A DNA stretch of 64,000 nucleotides, taken from NCBI GenBank assembly GCA_036346275.1, contig CM070723.1:3534001-3598000 (forward strand). The letters are read 5' to 3'. The DNA is from Otatea glauca. Lineage: Eukaryota > Streptophyta > Magnoliopsida > Poales > Poaceae. This document shows, one piece after another, positions 47,693-59,326 of the stretch. Each line of letters begins with the position of its first letter. Within the stretch, counting starts at the first letter, position 1. The translations under genes and the position numbers were made by a program. Under the pieces are notes generated by a model. The model was not told the origin of the DNA, ran no database searches, and saw only the letters and a list, made by a program, of their open reading frames with translations.

Positions 47693-48072
47693 TGACAAAA
47701 ACTCTCCAAATCATATTCAACTCGAAACATGACTATAATTAGATGAATCTAGAGAGACGTGAGACACGATTTTTACGTGACAAATCCTTTTAGGAAAAAC
47801 CTCGGATATACGGAGTCAGAAGCCACCTTTAGAAGAGAAATTACAAACACGGAACGACATGATTTTTAAACATGCGACTAGATAGGTATATAATTAGAAG
47901 AAGCAATAAGAACCCGGATTGGATAAGATAGCCAAGTTGTAGTTGGCTGCGTGGGCCGGCGCAACATCTTGCCCCGGCCGACACTACACTCTGCAGACCG
48001 GCGCTACGTGTAGCATAGACCGATGCTCGTGTCTGACACAAACATAATATGAATTTGGATAACGCTGCAACA
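47693..48072 (-). repeat. 5' LTR of the minus-strand Copia element
   Basis: 380 bases ending GCTGCAACA before GTTAC. Diverged from the 3' LTR by many substitutions and a longer distal end. Confidence 0.85.
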
Positions 48073-48300
48073 GTTACTAGCATGTTCTTGCACGCGTGTG
48101 ATGTGTCACCCCACGACAGGTGCACGTACGTTGTGCAGGTACGGCAACCCGATCTCTTGGCCCGTGCTGGATAGTAGTACACGCTATGTTTGATGTTTGT
48201 CTCTGCTCTGATCCCTAACAATATTTGCTTCTGATGATGATTCTGATCATCTAATAAGGCCCATGTACTACCTCTGCTACTGCCGGTCATCTGTTGTGTG

Positions 48301-48589
48301 AAAATCATCTCTTTTCTAATTCTATGTATATTTTTTTAAAAAAATTAATCCCCTCTCAAACTCAATTACAAAAATAGTCCTACTTTTAACCGTGGAGGCG
48401 ACGGAAGGTGGCAAGTGTCACCTTTCGTGCTCTCATACTATAGAAGGGGCTACCGCTGTCCTCTACCGTGGCTTGTGTCAACTTTCAGCGCTTCCTCGAT
48501 CGGAAATAAAGTTATTTTTATAATTACGTTTATAAGTATGTTATATGTACAAAAGAAAAATATCAGTAGGTTAGAAAAGTAATGAATCT
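48301..48589. mobile_element. Mutator-like MITE, copy B
   Basis: Flanked by a perfect 9-bp duplication TGTTGTGTG (48292-48300, 48590-48598). Inverted ends: TCATCTCTTTTCTAA at left and TTAGAAAAGTAATGA at right. Inside are ATTACAAAAATAGTC and its inverted partner GTTATTTTTATAATTACG. Confidence 0.82.
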
Positions 48590-49794
48590 TGTTGTGTGAT
48601 GTGCTGCTAGGATTACTCCTTATATGGATTGATGGCTACTACTGTCGCAGCCATTTGCACTCTACTTCTTTATAGATGAAAGGCTTTGGCCAGCTAGCTT
48701 GTTTTAATCGCATGCACTTGATTACACTAGCTGGTGCAGCCGGCTCTTCTCTTGCCTGCAGCTAGGTTTGCATTGTTTACCTGTATTGTCAGTAGTGCCA
48801 GTGTGCATATATGCATGTGTCAGTCGACAGAGCCTTGGAGAAGAAGTCTTCCCCAACTTCAATTCAGTGTGTCTGATATGATTAGTACTTGATGCGTTGA
48901 TGGAGCTTATAGTAATACTCGATAAAACTCGTAGTTTCAGCACAGTAGCCTCCCTACACAAAGTGTATAAATGCTCGAATAAAACTCACTAGAGATACAC
49001 TGTCACGACGGCAAAACAGCTAGCACCAAGTCAACTAGACAGAGCTGTGCGACTGTATTGGGTGAATTTTAATAGAGTGTTCGGACGGTGAAACCAACCT
49101 CTACGTACATGTAATTTTTCCTTTGAAAAAACATAAATAAATCTAAATTTTTTTGAAATAATCACAATTTCAGAATTCACATGGCCTTTTCGCAGGAATG
49201 GTGAATGAGAACAGGATTCTAGGAAATTTATGAGGGTTTTTTTTTGTGAAAACAGTGATTTAGGACTTGAGAGAAATTTTTGGAAACATGAGATTTTTTT
49301 ACAAAAGAGCTTGATCTAGAAACATTTTTCTTTGCAAAGATCTAGCGGGAGGGTATTTCGGAATTCACGGAAGGGGCGCTTTTCACAGAATAGGTGACAT
49401 GCATCCGTCTGCTTTAAGAACTTGTATATTAGACACAAGAACAGAGCGTCCTAAATCACTTCATCATGCCGAATTTGGGCAAGCCACGCATGCACACACA
49501 ACTCCTAGCTATCTCTAGCTCCCTCTTTCAACTCTCTCTCTCTCTCTGTTTGCCCCAAAGAGCCGGCACGCACAGCTGCACAGGCATGCTTAGAGATGTT
49601 TGGATTATAGGTATTTTATTAGAATGTTTTAAAATCTAGTTCAAATTTAAATTAAATCACAAAACCGTCTAAAAAATTTTCACTCATCCTACCAGGGCCA
49701 AGGGGACGTCGCAATTTCATGCCGGAGGAGGCATATGGCATGGAGCCATGGATGCTCCGCTGCATGCATGCGCTTGCTCGTTTACTCATCGATT
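48590..49794. other. Intergenic
   Basis: No gene was recognised. The DNA is mixed AT-rich with a short CT run near 49530. Confidence 0.55.
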
Positions 49795-50017
49795 TAGATG
49801 TATGTATGATTAAATTTTTAAAACTTTGATTAATTATAATTTTTAATATATTTAAATTAGATACATAAAATTTATGTTATCTTGAAAAGTGCTTTTTATA
49901 ATATTATAGTTTTATTAGATTTTATAAATATATTATAATAGAAATTAGTGATCATAACTGTGTTTTGAAGACCGTCTCAACATCAAAAAACAGCAACTAT
50001 TTGTTACTGGAGAAGTA
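49795..50017. mobile_element. Degraded Stowaway-type MITE
   Basis: The body matches 51262-51519 (AAATTTTTAAAACTTTGA, TAATATTATAGTTTTAT, GAAATTAGT.ATCA), but the terminal CTCCCTC is lost at the left and reads GGAGAAGTA at the right. Confidence 0.65.
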
Positions 50018-51261
50018 ATTCGCTTAGCTAGCTAGCTAAGCTAGGACCAGAGACAGGAGTGGAGCAAGGCATAAACTCGCATCGCACGAAAACTGAGCTA
50101 ACCTCGGTTGGCCAAGAGGAAGTGTCTCTTCATGCCCCGGTGCTGTGTTTACCGATTAAAATACGGATATATACCTATGCTTCGAAGGACGTACATAGAG
50201 CCTCTAATTAATCTCCTATCATGTGTAGATGATACGTACGTGTATGTATACATTAGTGCCTCTAATCAATTCACCATCAAGGATGTCAGTACGTCGTAGC
50301 TCACTCGAGGCATCCTTGATGATGAATTGATGGGTCTTACACGTACGTACTGACGTACATAGGACAAGATCCACACGAGACAAGCTTGAAGAAGATTTAA
50401 GGAAAGTGCACCGCAAGATCGATTTCATGGGCGTAGATGCTACTGACAAATGCATGTACACGGCAGATATCGTATCACGTAGGACGGTAGCAAGAGAAAG
50501 CGAGAACATACCCGCTTATAGCCGCGACTCAATGTTGTGTGGTTTTAGGCCCATTAGGAGTTAGCATAGGAATTTTACATATAACTATTCGATCTCCATA
50601 GTAATATATCGAAATAATTCAGCTTTTCAAACGAGGCATTAGCGTGACTTCTATCCCAAAATACTATCTCACAATTTATACATGTGTTGTATGTGGCCTT
50701 GAAGACTTTGAAGGGAAGAGCTCCATGTGTTGTATGTAGCCTTGAAGACTGAAGTGAAGAGCTCCGTTAATTGTGATTTGTTGAAGGACTATGAACTGTG
50801 AAGGGTTGGGGGCCATGGGGCCTTCGTCTAGTACTGTACTCTAGCAAATAGTGCAAGCTTAAGTGCACGAGTTGGCCTTCCCCTTTCATCATTTACATGT
50901 CCGTGCATCTGCCACCGAATTATCACCTCCATACGATCCACTCCACACCTCCCTTTTACACAGTATCATTGCTAGCTTTGCCCTTTACAGCATCATCATC
51001 CATTGAAACACCTCATCCCCCAACAGCAAAGGAAACAGCCATTTCAATTCCTCCTCAGAATCGGGGGCAAATTAGACCGGACTCAGTTGCCTGCCTGTTT
51101 CTCGTCCTACAGTTTTTACCATGGGGTCGACGTCTCGACATTAAGGCATTTTACGGTAGAACTCACCTAAATATGGTCGGCGCATGAAACTCAACTATAA
51201 AACTTTTCCACTTGTGCTGATGCCTAAAATTACGAGAATTTCACCCAAGTATTAGAAGATA
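50018..51261. other. Intergenic with a foldback and a short tandem duplication
   Basis: No convincing gene. An inverted repeat lies at 50234-50353 and a diverged 43-bp tandem duplication at 50681-50765. Confidence 0.55.
50234..50353. repeat. Foldback (hairpin-forming inverted repeat)
   Basis: Arms CAATTCACCATCAAGGATG (50267-50285) and CATCCTTGATGATGAATTG (50311-50329) pair with one mismatch around a 25-base loop. Outer arms containing ACGTACGTGTA also pair after a bulge. Confidence 0.7.
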
Positions 51262-51519
51262 CTCCCTCTAGTTCTAAAAACTTATCGATTTCGAATACGT
51301 GTAGTCAAACTTTTAAAACTATAACTATCGATATGTTTTTAAATATTTAGATTGGATGCATGAAAATCATATGTGTAGATTTGTCTCGAAACGTACTTTC
51401 ATAATATTATAATTTTATTGGATTTTTTAAATTTATTACCAATAGAAATTAGTAATCAAAGTTGAGTTTTGATGACCGTGTAGATGTCCAAAATGATAAC
51501 TATTTGTGACATGAGGGAG
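51262..51519. mobile_element. Stowaway MITE, 258 bp
   Basis: Starts CTCCCTCTAGTTCTAAAAA and ends ATGAGGGAG with TA on both sides (51260-51261, 51520-51521), the target of Tc1/Mariner elements. Confidence 0.93.
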
Positions 51520-51735
51520 TAACTTGCTCCAATATTATATAAGAAAAGTTTTGGATGGTACATATATCCATGTGAAAAATTGCGGGGAAAATATCAAAAG
51601 TTTCAGTTTCCAAGAAGTCCAGTCTAGAAATTGACAAAATGCGGCGACAAATGAGGTTTGGCTTGACAAAAGCAGGTCGGTGAGAAATAATATTCATATC
51701 GGGTGGTCATTTTGTTTGCACGGTAAGAAGGAAAA

Positions 51736-51980
51736 ATGTCCGATTTACAATCTTGAATTTTGATCACGGTTTGATTTTCAACTATTAACTCGAAAATCAT
51801 TCAAATCGGAACCTCAAACTAATAAAATCGTTCGCTTTACCTCATCGACCCAAATCATGGTGATTTTATCTAACGTGGCATCTTAGTTGGGCTGTCACCT
51901 ATGTGTCAATTATTGGCTAACATGGCATCCATCGTATCCCTTTCGTCTCATGTAAGTAGACACGTCACCATCCCCTCCCT

Positions 51981-52029
<49 letters not shown>

Positions 52030-53559
52030 GGATGCAATAGCCGTCTCCCGCACCTTCCTCCTGCCGCCAACACCACCAACCACTGGCTACGCTCGCACCA
52101 AGCTACCGCCATGGTGACGTAGCTAGGAGGCGGCACAGAGAAGGCTTGAGGCCGCATAATTTCCCGGTATCGTGAGCTCGGTGGCCAATGGGACTGAGGC
52201 TTCCTCTTCTTCAACAACCTCATTGACAATGCCTTTGGCTGGCTCACCCACACACTTGAGGACCTCGAGGATGACCGCGCCAGATTTGGCTAGTGATGGT
52301 GCAAATAGTGGGGTGGAAGCAATAGTGAACCTCCAGATGGCGTTGGAACACCTTGATGATGATGGTGGTGGTGAAGCTTGAGGATGGCAATGGTGTTCGA
52401 GCTGGCTGACGGCGACAGCAATGACGACAACAACGACGACACATTGGCATAGGGGAGAGTAGTAAGAATAGTAGTAGCTCAGATCTGCTTTGCCACGTCT
52501 ATGGCCGCATTAAGGGCTCCCTAATCAAGTTCCGCCGCCACGATGCCAGGGCTGCGGCCAAGGACATGCTATCGACCAGAAGCCCATCGCGCTCAGCTTT
52601 CGCACCGATGTCAACGCAAGTTAGAGAAGGGCAATGGGGAGTTGTGTCCATTAGGGTAGAATAAGGGTGAAGCCGACATCGATATCGAGGATGCAGGTCC
52701 ATGCTGTGGCGGCTCGACAGAACCTAGTCGTCGTTGTCGACCGTTGCGGTGGAGACGGAGAAGGGAGGAGGGGAGTTGTGGTCGTTAGGGCAGAAGCAGG
52801 GGAAGACAACATCGACGCTGAGGCAGTGGGTCCACGCTACGGTAGCTTGATGGAAGCTAGCCGATGTCGTGGTCGTCAGCAGCGTTGGCATCCACGGTGG
52901 AGGGGGCGAAGAAGGGAAGCGGGCAGGTGTGTCTGTCGGGGCGGTGTCGTCCTCTTGCGCACACCGCCACCACCGCTGGAGTTTGGGAAGAAGAACGGCA
53001 GGGACATCGAGGTCCGGCTAAGGCGGCGCAAGAAAACGGTGATGGTGCTGCCGTCGGAGCTAAGGAAGAAGCATGGTTGTGCTAGATCTAGAGGCAGAGG
53101 TGGTGAGATCTGTCAGTGGCGGTGGCAAAGACGTGGTCAAGTACTCCGCTCGCTAGATCTAACTACCGGAGATGGCTTGCATCTTGTTGACTATGGAGAG
53201 AGAAGGGAGGGGAAGAGAGAGAGTGGGGACTGTGGGAATAGAGAGAGGGGGTGTGGGAAGAAGAAGGTGAGGTAGAAGATGGGGGCAAGAGAATGCCATG
53301 TGAGTCCCTAGTATTTTTATTTTATTTGGTGATTAGTGTTGCCTGTTGTGGCACGTCATCAACTATATACGTCTATGGACACTACAACAGCAGAAACCGG
53401 AATACATCATCGCCAAGTTAGATAAAACCACCCTGATTTGGATTGAGGGGGGTAAATTTGATGGTTTTGAGAGTTTGAGGTTGTAAAGTGGATGGTTTCA
53501 TAGTATATGATTAAAATCAAACCGATGCTAGAATTTATGGTTGTAAATTAGATTTATCT
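51736..53559. mobile_element. Pack-MULE-like element with ~140-bp terminal inverted repeats
   Basis: The left end (about 51736-51880) and the complement of the right end (about 53412-53559) match along 140 bases, sharing CGGTTTGATTTT, ACCTCAAACT, CCAAATCA.GGTG and TTTTATCTAAC.TGGC. Long terminal repeats of this kind are typical of Mutator-like elements. The inside is GC-rich with a (CT)n run at 51985-52027 and a diverged internal duplication (52620-52710, 52757-52850). Open frames such as 52667-53275 look composition-driven. Gene capture is suspected but the source was not identified. No 9-bp duplication could be fixed. Confidence 0.75.
51985..52027. repeat. (CT)n microsatellite
   Basis: About 21 uninterrupted CT units. 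Confidence 0.97.
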
Positions 53560-54099
53560 TGTAGGAATTGGATTATGCATGTCTTGGTCTTGCCGGCCTG
53601 TTGTTGACTTTGTACGTGGGATCCTTAACCAAGTGCTATCAAGATCCAATAATTAAGTAGTTGGAAATAATATTACTTAGTAGATAGACCAAAAGGTAAA
53701 ATCTCTGTGTATGTCTGTCTGTCGTGCACTACTACATTCTGTGCTTAATTATTAATTGGGCTAATTTTGACATTTACGGACCGGGATTGCCACTACACGA
53801 TATTGTCATCCAATAGAATGATATGTATGATCAACTGTACAGAAGTGCATCTGAACAATTAAAAATCCAAAGTATGGAAAATAAAAGCCGTTGTTATTCA
53901 GAATTTAGATGCAGTATATTTGGCACAACAATGTTTCCGACTACTTTTTTTCTAAAGGTACCACTAGTTTGAAGTTACCCTCAAACTAAAATATTTAGAA
54001 ACACCCTCTTAGGATGTCATATGTCATCTTCTCCATTCACCTTCACCCTTCTCTCTTCCCTAGTCACTTCCCCTACCTACCTTCTTTCTCTCTAACACA
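53560..54099. other. Intergenic
   Basis: No gene was seen. Ordinary AT-rich DNA. Confidence 0.5.
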
Positions 54100-54560
54100 A
54101 AAAATTTTAATTAGAAAATATTAGTTTTGAAATTTTTAAACAGAAAGTTTCAACTCGAAAAAAAATTCAACTCAAAAAATTTTAAATCAAAAAAATTCAA
54201 ATCGAAAAGTTTCAACTTGAAATTTCTCACTTCAGAAAAAAAAATCAAATCGCTTAAAAAGTTTCAAATCAGGAAATTTACAACTTAGAAAAATTCAATT
54301 CGGGAAGTTTCGACTCGGAAAATTTCAACTCAAGAAATTTTAAACTAAAAATTTTCAACTCGGGAAATTTCAAATTAAAAAATTTCAAGTGAGGAAATTT
54401 CAAAACAGAAAATTTCAAAAACTTTTGGTTCGAAAAATTTCAGTTCGAAGAATTTTGGTTCAAAAAGTTTCAACTCAAAAAACTTTCGGTTCAAAAAGTT
54501 TCGTTCCATTTTTTTTGAAAATGTTAAATAAATACTTCTTATTCAAAAACATAGGGAAAA
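54100..54560. repeat. Degenerate minisatellite of AAATTTCAACTC words
   Basis: More than twenty loose copies of (G/A)AAATTTCAA(C/A)TC(G/A/C) at intervals of about 15-20 bases, biased to one strand. No coding potential. Confidence 0.8.
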
Positions 54561-55926
54561 TTTGAAACAAATTTTTTTTAAAGTTTGAGGGGTAAGGAAT
54601 AGAGGAGAAAAGTGGGATGAATGGGATATCGCTAAGTGTCACGATGAGAGTCATTGAGGGGAAGAGAAGTAGAGTAAGGAAGGAGGTGCCACCACATGTT
54701 ACAACGTGAGGAAGTCCTCATCAAAGATTTGGTGATGATGTCGTAAAATTAGCAATTCCATTTTTCCAATAAATAGTAAAAGATTGAGGGGAAGTACAAG
54801 ATTAAAATGTTGGACAGGAGGTGCTTCTTTGCACTTCTTTTTGAAAGGTGTATAAATATTAAAGCATAAATAGAGGGTGAATGGTGATCACTTATACCTT
54901 CGTTTACTTTAAAATTTATGCAACTTATATTAAGGGATGATGCATAGAAACACAAGCCATGTTAGACATGCCTATTGAACATTTTTGTCCATAATTAAAC
55001 CACTTGTCTCTAAAATCTCTCGCTTCCTTCATCTCACAACAATGTTTTCTCTCTCATGCTTCTAGTGCTGCACTTTTTATAGGACACACCGCATGCCATA
55101 GGTTGGGAGCTAGGCAGAACTATTCAAAATCCTAATGAGTGGGTTCACAGGAGCAACCAACCAACAAGGGGTACATCTTATGGGTACTCTGGGTGATGAC
55201 ACTAATATGAATATCCATAGATTGTCACGTCCTAATTACACAAAACTAGACACCATATTTCTAGTAGATTGTATCTATCATATAACCCATCTAATCAATA
55301 CAACAATTTTCTATTAAATTTTCCCCTCCCCTCCCACATTCCCTCTCCTCACCTCAGCATCCTCCCCGTCGTATGTGACTCCTCCCACCTGTCCCTCGCT
55401 CGCCTCCTCCCTCACCTCCGGCAATCATTGCCTTCTCACGGCCACCTCTCTTTCTCACCTTCGACAGCCACCGCCTCCACCCCCATCCTCCGCCCGCCTC
55501 CTCCTCCTAGATCTGATCGGACCTGCATCAAGAACGCCCAAATTTGGTCAGATCTAAGATGTCGCCGCCAAGGTGAGGCGAGTACGCAGGCGGCAAGGCG
55601 AGATGAGGCACTTGGGCGACACGGTGCGACACGATGGGGTGAGTGTGGCTCGTGCGGTAACGACGTGGTACACGGGCCGTTTGGTGAGTGCGCGGGCATC
55701 GCAACAGCAAGGTGTGCAGGGTGACGGCGAGCAACATGGAGGTGGGCCATGGCGATGACAAGAACTTGGAGGTGAGCGATAGCGTGGAAGCCACGGTAGA
55801 CGACATAGAGGTAGGTGGCCGCGACGAAGATGACGAACAGGCGATGCGGTCGCGGCTCGAGCCGGTGCAGGTCCCACAAGGAATGTATTTTTTATTGTTC
55901 TTGTGTGTTGGATTGTGTGTCCAATC
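54561..55926. other. Intergenic with a GC-rich segment
   Basis: The second copy of the dispersed repeat lies at 54818-54945. At 55320-55880 a GC-rich stretch has open frames on both strands but no recognised protein; it may be gene-derived DNA inside an unidentified element. Confidence 0.5.
54818..54945. repeat. Dispersed repeat fragment, copy 2
   Basis: Matches 1888-2010 in the same orientation (GTGCTTC start, ATAAATATTAAAGCAT, CCTTCGTTT, GCAACTT). Confidence 0.6.
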
Positions 55927-56294
55927 CAAGGTTTTAAAAACTGTTACCGCAAAAACCGCTCGAAATTCGAAAACCGCAAAAACCGCTCGAAAACCATCAA
56001 AAACCGAAGGGGTTAAGAAATCAAAAAAATTAGGAAAAATAATTCAAAAAATTAAAAACCGTTCGGTTTCAAAGAGAAACCGCGGGTTTTCGCGAAAAAC
56101 GTCTCGGTTTTCACCGAAAACTAACCGACCAATTGAATGTTCCTTAAAAATGGTTTTTCGAGCGGTTTTCGAGCAGTTTTCAACGCATAATTTTTTTCAT
56201 TTTTTTAATTAGACCAGTTTATCGAGCGGTTTTGGACCTGGAGCCGCAGCGGTAAGGTTGAAAACCGCGGTTTTTGCTGATTTTGTTAACCCTG
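55927..56294. mobile_element. hAT-type MITE, 368 bp
   Basis: Ends CAAGGTTTTAAAAAC and GTTAACCCTG with flanks GTCCAATC and GTCCAAGA (six of eight bases equal). Rich in AAAACCGC words. The terminal CAAGGTT is shared with the hAT-like element at 21322. Confidence 0.7.
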
Positions 56295-58316
56295 GTCCAA
56301 GAATTGTCTAGCATGAGATATTACTTCTCTCTCTTCTTTAATTCTCTCATGGCTCCAACAATAATTCTAGTTGGTATGCTAATTAATGATATGGACATTG
56401 CTAATATAGGACCATTGGTAGTGCCATAATCCCCCATCTTTTTAACACTAACTGGGTAGGTTGGGCAATGACATCCACAAGGAGACGAATGACCCAATCA
56501 AGTGATTAACTCCAAGCTAAAGAGTGATTAAAGTACTGACCCCTAATCCTTTTTGGCCAAGTTGGTTATGATGATGATACTAGTGTGCTTTGCTGGCCAT
56601 TAGTCCAGTCCCTGGGTCCACTAGCCACCACAATGCAAAATTGTTACACACCCATCACATGATATATAACACTATACAAGTTAGGTGGTGAGTGAGAGCA
56701 GAAAATCTTAATCCCAAGTGGAGAGATTTCATCACTCTGCAAGGGCAAAAAGAAAAAAAAATGGGAACAGGATGATTTGATGGCGTTCTTAGGACCACGA
56801 TCTCCTCAAGAATTGCTTTCTACTCCATTAGGATAAAGAGTTGGTCGGGGCTGGAGTTGGGAGTTAGGTTAAGGGCCATTCGCCAAAATCAAAACATGCT
56901 GCTGATTCCACATGAACCCTATCTATTGTCCTGGTGCACACGAAGTGACTCAGAAAAAAGCTGCAGCTTTTTTTCGTAGATGTTAACACACTCCTCACCT
57001 GATTGACGTAACAGTTGTATAACCGTAAGCGACACTGTTAACGTTCTGCCATTTGGCAAGCTGTCAGATATATATCACGCGCCACCGGATCAAGTAGTAT
57101 AATATAATAATACTCCAATCCCGGCTACGAGAAGCAGAAGCTTACAACAACGTCTGCAACGCGACGTCAAGACAACAGCAGCGAGCCAAGAAGACGAGGT
57201 CGCTCTCCGGCGGGGCAGTGGTGGTGGCGCCGAGGCGTGGGTAGGGGTGATTGGTGGGCCGTCCGCGCGGGGCGGAATGTTAAGTGAGAGAAAGAAGAGG
57301 GGGAGGGGGGGCCGGCCGGCAAGGGGGCAGGAGGGGGACAGGGGATTGCGGCGTGGAGCCCGGCGTGTAGGGCGTGGCGGAGGCAGGGAACGCTGCTCCT
57401 GGGCTCCCACCGCCCCCTCCGTCTCCAGGGCTCCTGACAACGATCACCCAGCTAGCTATATTCCGTCCATCCATCCATGATCGATGACTGTACCAGTACT
57501 AGCCCCTGCACCGGCCGGACCGACTTCAATGCGTCGTAGGCTCGTAGCTAATGGAGCGGTCCATTGGAGACATCGATCGCCGGTGTGGATTGAAAAGTTT
57601 CCATACATCCGCTCGAGAATGCGATGTTGTGCTGTGTGCCGGCACGTGAGTTTAGGGTTTGTTTCGTAGAGATGTAACTTTTTTTAAAAAATTGTATTCT
57701 AGTTTTCTAGGTTGAAAAGTAGTCGTAGTTTTTTATACGAGGTTGTTTGATAAATAGTTAATTTGCTTTAGCAATAAGTTGTAAAAACAAGTTTAATCTA
57801 ATTTTTAGTTTTTGGCCTTTGCTAGTTATATGTGGTTTTTAAATTATGCCAAAAATCACTTAAAAACTAAACTGTTTGAGAGGCTTACTGACTTTTAGGA
57901 AGCTGAAGCTTTAAAGCTTCCCAAAACCTTAGTTGTATGATTAAAGCTGAGTGCTACGGCTGGTTGGGTTTCAAGGGGCAGGACGGTTTCGTGTACATCC
58001 AGAAATAATTTTACAAGGTTCATTTTTTTAGATCTTGGTTCAATCTGTTGGCCTGGAGACACCTATACACGCACTCAGTTGTGGGCTTGTGGCTCACACA
58101 CTGAAGTTCAGAGTAAAGCTCAATGCTCATAGCTCATAGATAGTTTAGACTTTAGAGCAAAGAACAGAGAACACACAATACACACAGAAGCTGTTTTTTT
58201 TATGCGCTGCAACGGCCGCATCTTTTCAGTATATTTTCATTCCTCTTATTCAATGGAAAACCTAACAACCATACCTACAATTTCGCCGCTACACAGGACG
58301 TGGTCCACTTAGTTTA
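56295..58316. other. Intergenic
   Basis: A GC-rich block at 57150-57450 has open frames on both strands; none is recognised. The short palindrome GCTTTAAAGCTT lies near 57910. No gene is supported. Confidence 0.5.
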
Positions 58317-58538
58317 GTACATGTTTGTTTTTGCTTTTGATTCTGGTCTTAAAAGCAGAATAAAAAATAAACAGTTCAATTTTAGGAATCGATTCTCACA
58401 ATCCAGCCCACCCATATACACTAAAATCCACAATCTACTTCATATGTGCTTTTGGATTTCAATTTTTAGAGAGTCAACTCCTCTACAACCACAATCCATA
58501 ATCAGCTTTTAAAAATCTAAAGCAAAAACAAGCGAGCC
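58317..58538. mobile_element. Tourist-like (PIF/Harbinger) MITE, 222 bp
   Basis: Inverted ends share TTGTTTTTGCTTT (left) and AAAGCAAAAACAAG (right), flanked by TTA on both sides (58314-58316, 58539-58541), the PIF/Harbinger target. Confidence 0.72.
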
Positions 58539-59181
58539 TTAAATCGCAATAGAAGAAACAAACTCGGTCTTCATCGCGCAGGATGAGCGATCAACAACTA
58601 CAAACGGAAAATACTGTAGCAAATACGAAAAACCAACTGAGCACAGCAAACTAAAAAAACACAAAACTAAAGCCAGCAACAAGATTAAACACAACACAAG
58701 CTCCTGTCCACCTCAATCTTGAGTAAAGGGTTCCTGTACATTTGTTATGGAAACAGCGACTTAAGCAGTTCTGGTCGTTAGAGCTATTTGACCGACAGTG
58801 CTTGCTACAATTAAAATAAGTACAGTATTTTAAACAATACTTCAGAAAATTCAATATATCGTTTTTTTGATCTAATGGTTCACATACAACTACTAAATTT
58901 GCCCCGGATGTTCGAAGCGTGCAGCCAAGTCGACTTGACGCCGCCTTGCTCACGCCTGCGTACTGCATGGGCTGTACTAGCTAGGGAAAACTTGGCATGG
59001 ATCCGGTGTCCTGTGCACCCTGCTAGCACAACATCGATCCGCCATTGTTAATCGAAACGCTTCGGAAAGAAAATTTCAATCGCTGAGCTAACATTTTTTA
59101 ATTATGTATTGCTATTTGATCTGAAATGAACCATGCACGATGATAGCTACTCCTACGTTTTGGTAAGTCACAACTGATGGG
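58539..59181. other. Intergenic
   Basis: A 105-codon minus-strand frame at 58651-58968 has no known family and poor composition; it is not called as a gene. Confidence 0.5.
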
Positions 59182-59326
59182 GCGGCGCGCTCAACCCACC
59201 TGTGTTCGAGCGTCGTGCACGTGAGAGTCGAGTGCATGCGTTCGTGTATGGGTGTGTATATTTAAAATAGCTCAGTTGTTATACTCTTTTAGTGAATGTA
59301 AAAGCTTCTAATCATTTAAAAAAAAG
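59182..59326 (+). mobile_element. SINE-like retroposon with oligo-A tail
   Basis: A 145-bp insert ending AAAAAAAAG and flanked by a perfect 10-bp direct repeat AACTGATGGG (59172-59181, 59327-59336). GTGTTCGAGC near its 5' end resembles a polymerase III B box. No clear A box, so it may be 5' truncated. Confidence 0.65.

Larger units (their letters stand above)
36377..48072 (-). mobile_element. Minus-strand Copia retrotransposon, decayed, with three nested insertions
   Basis: Bounded by a perfect 5-bp duplication GTTAC (36372-36376, 48073-48077). The LTRs are 36377-36714 (3') and 47693-48072 (5'), which share AGATGAATCTAGAG, AACATGCGACTA and the closing GCAACA. After removal of the insertions at 39329-42939 (holding 39628-42015) and 43843-47006, the Copia itself is about 4.9 kb. 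All reading frames are broken. I found no normal primer-binding site next to the 5' LTR. Confidence 0.92.

Noticed and set aside
52667..53275. A 202-residue Arg/Gly-rich protein
   Set aside because: It lies inside a Mutator-like element, has biased composition and no recognisable domain; kept only as possible captured DNA.
57090..57480. Pro/Arg-rich frames near 57.1-57.5 kb as a gene
   Set aside because: Open on both strands from GC content; no family, no splice structure and no start context.
58651..58968. A 105-residue Cys-containing minus-strand protein
   Set aside because: Cysteine spacing fits no known small secreted family, there is no signal peptide, and composition is like that of the flanks.
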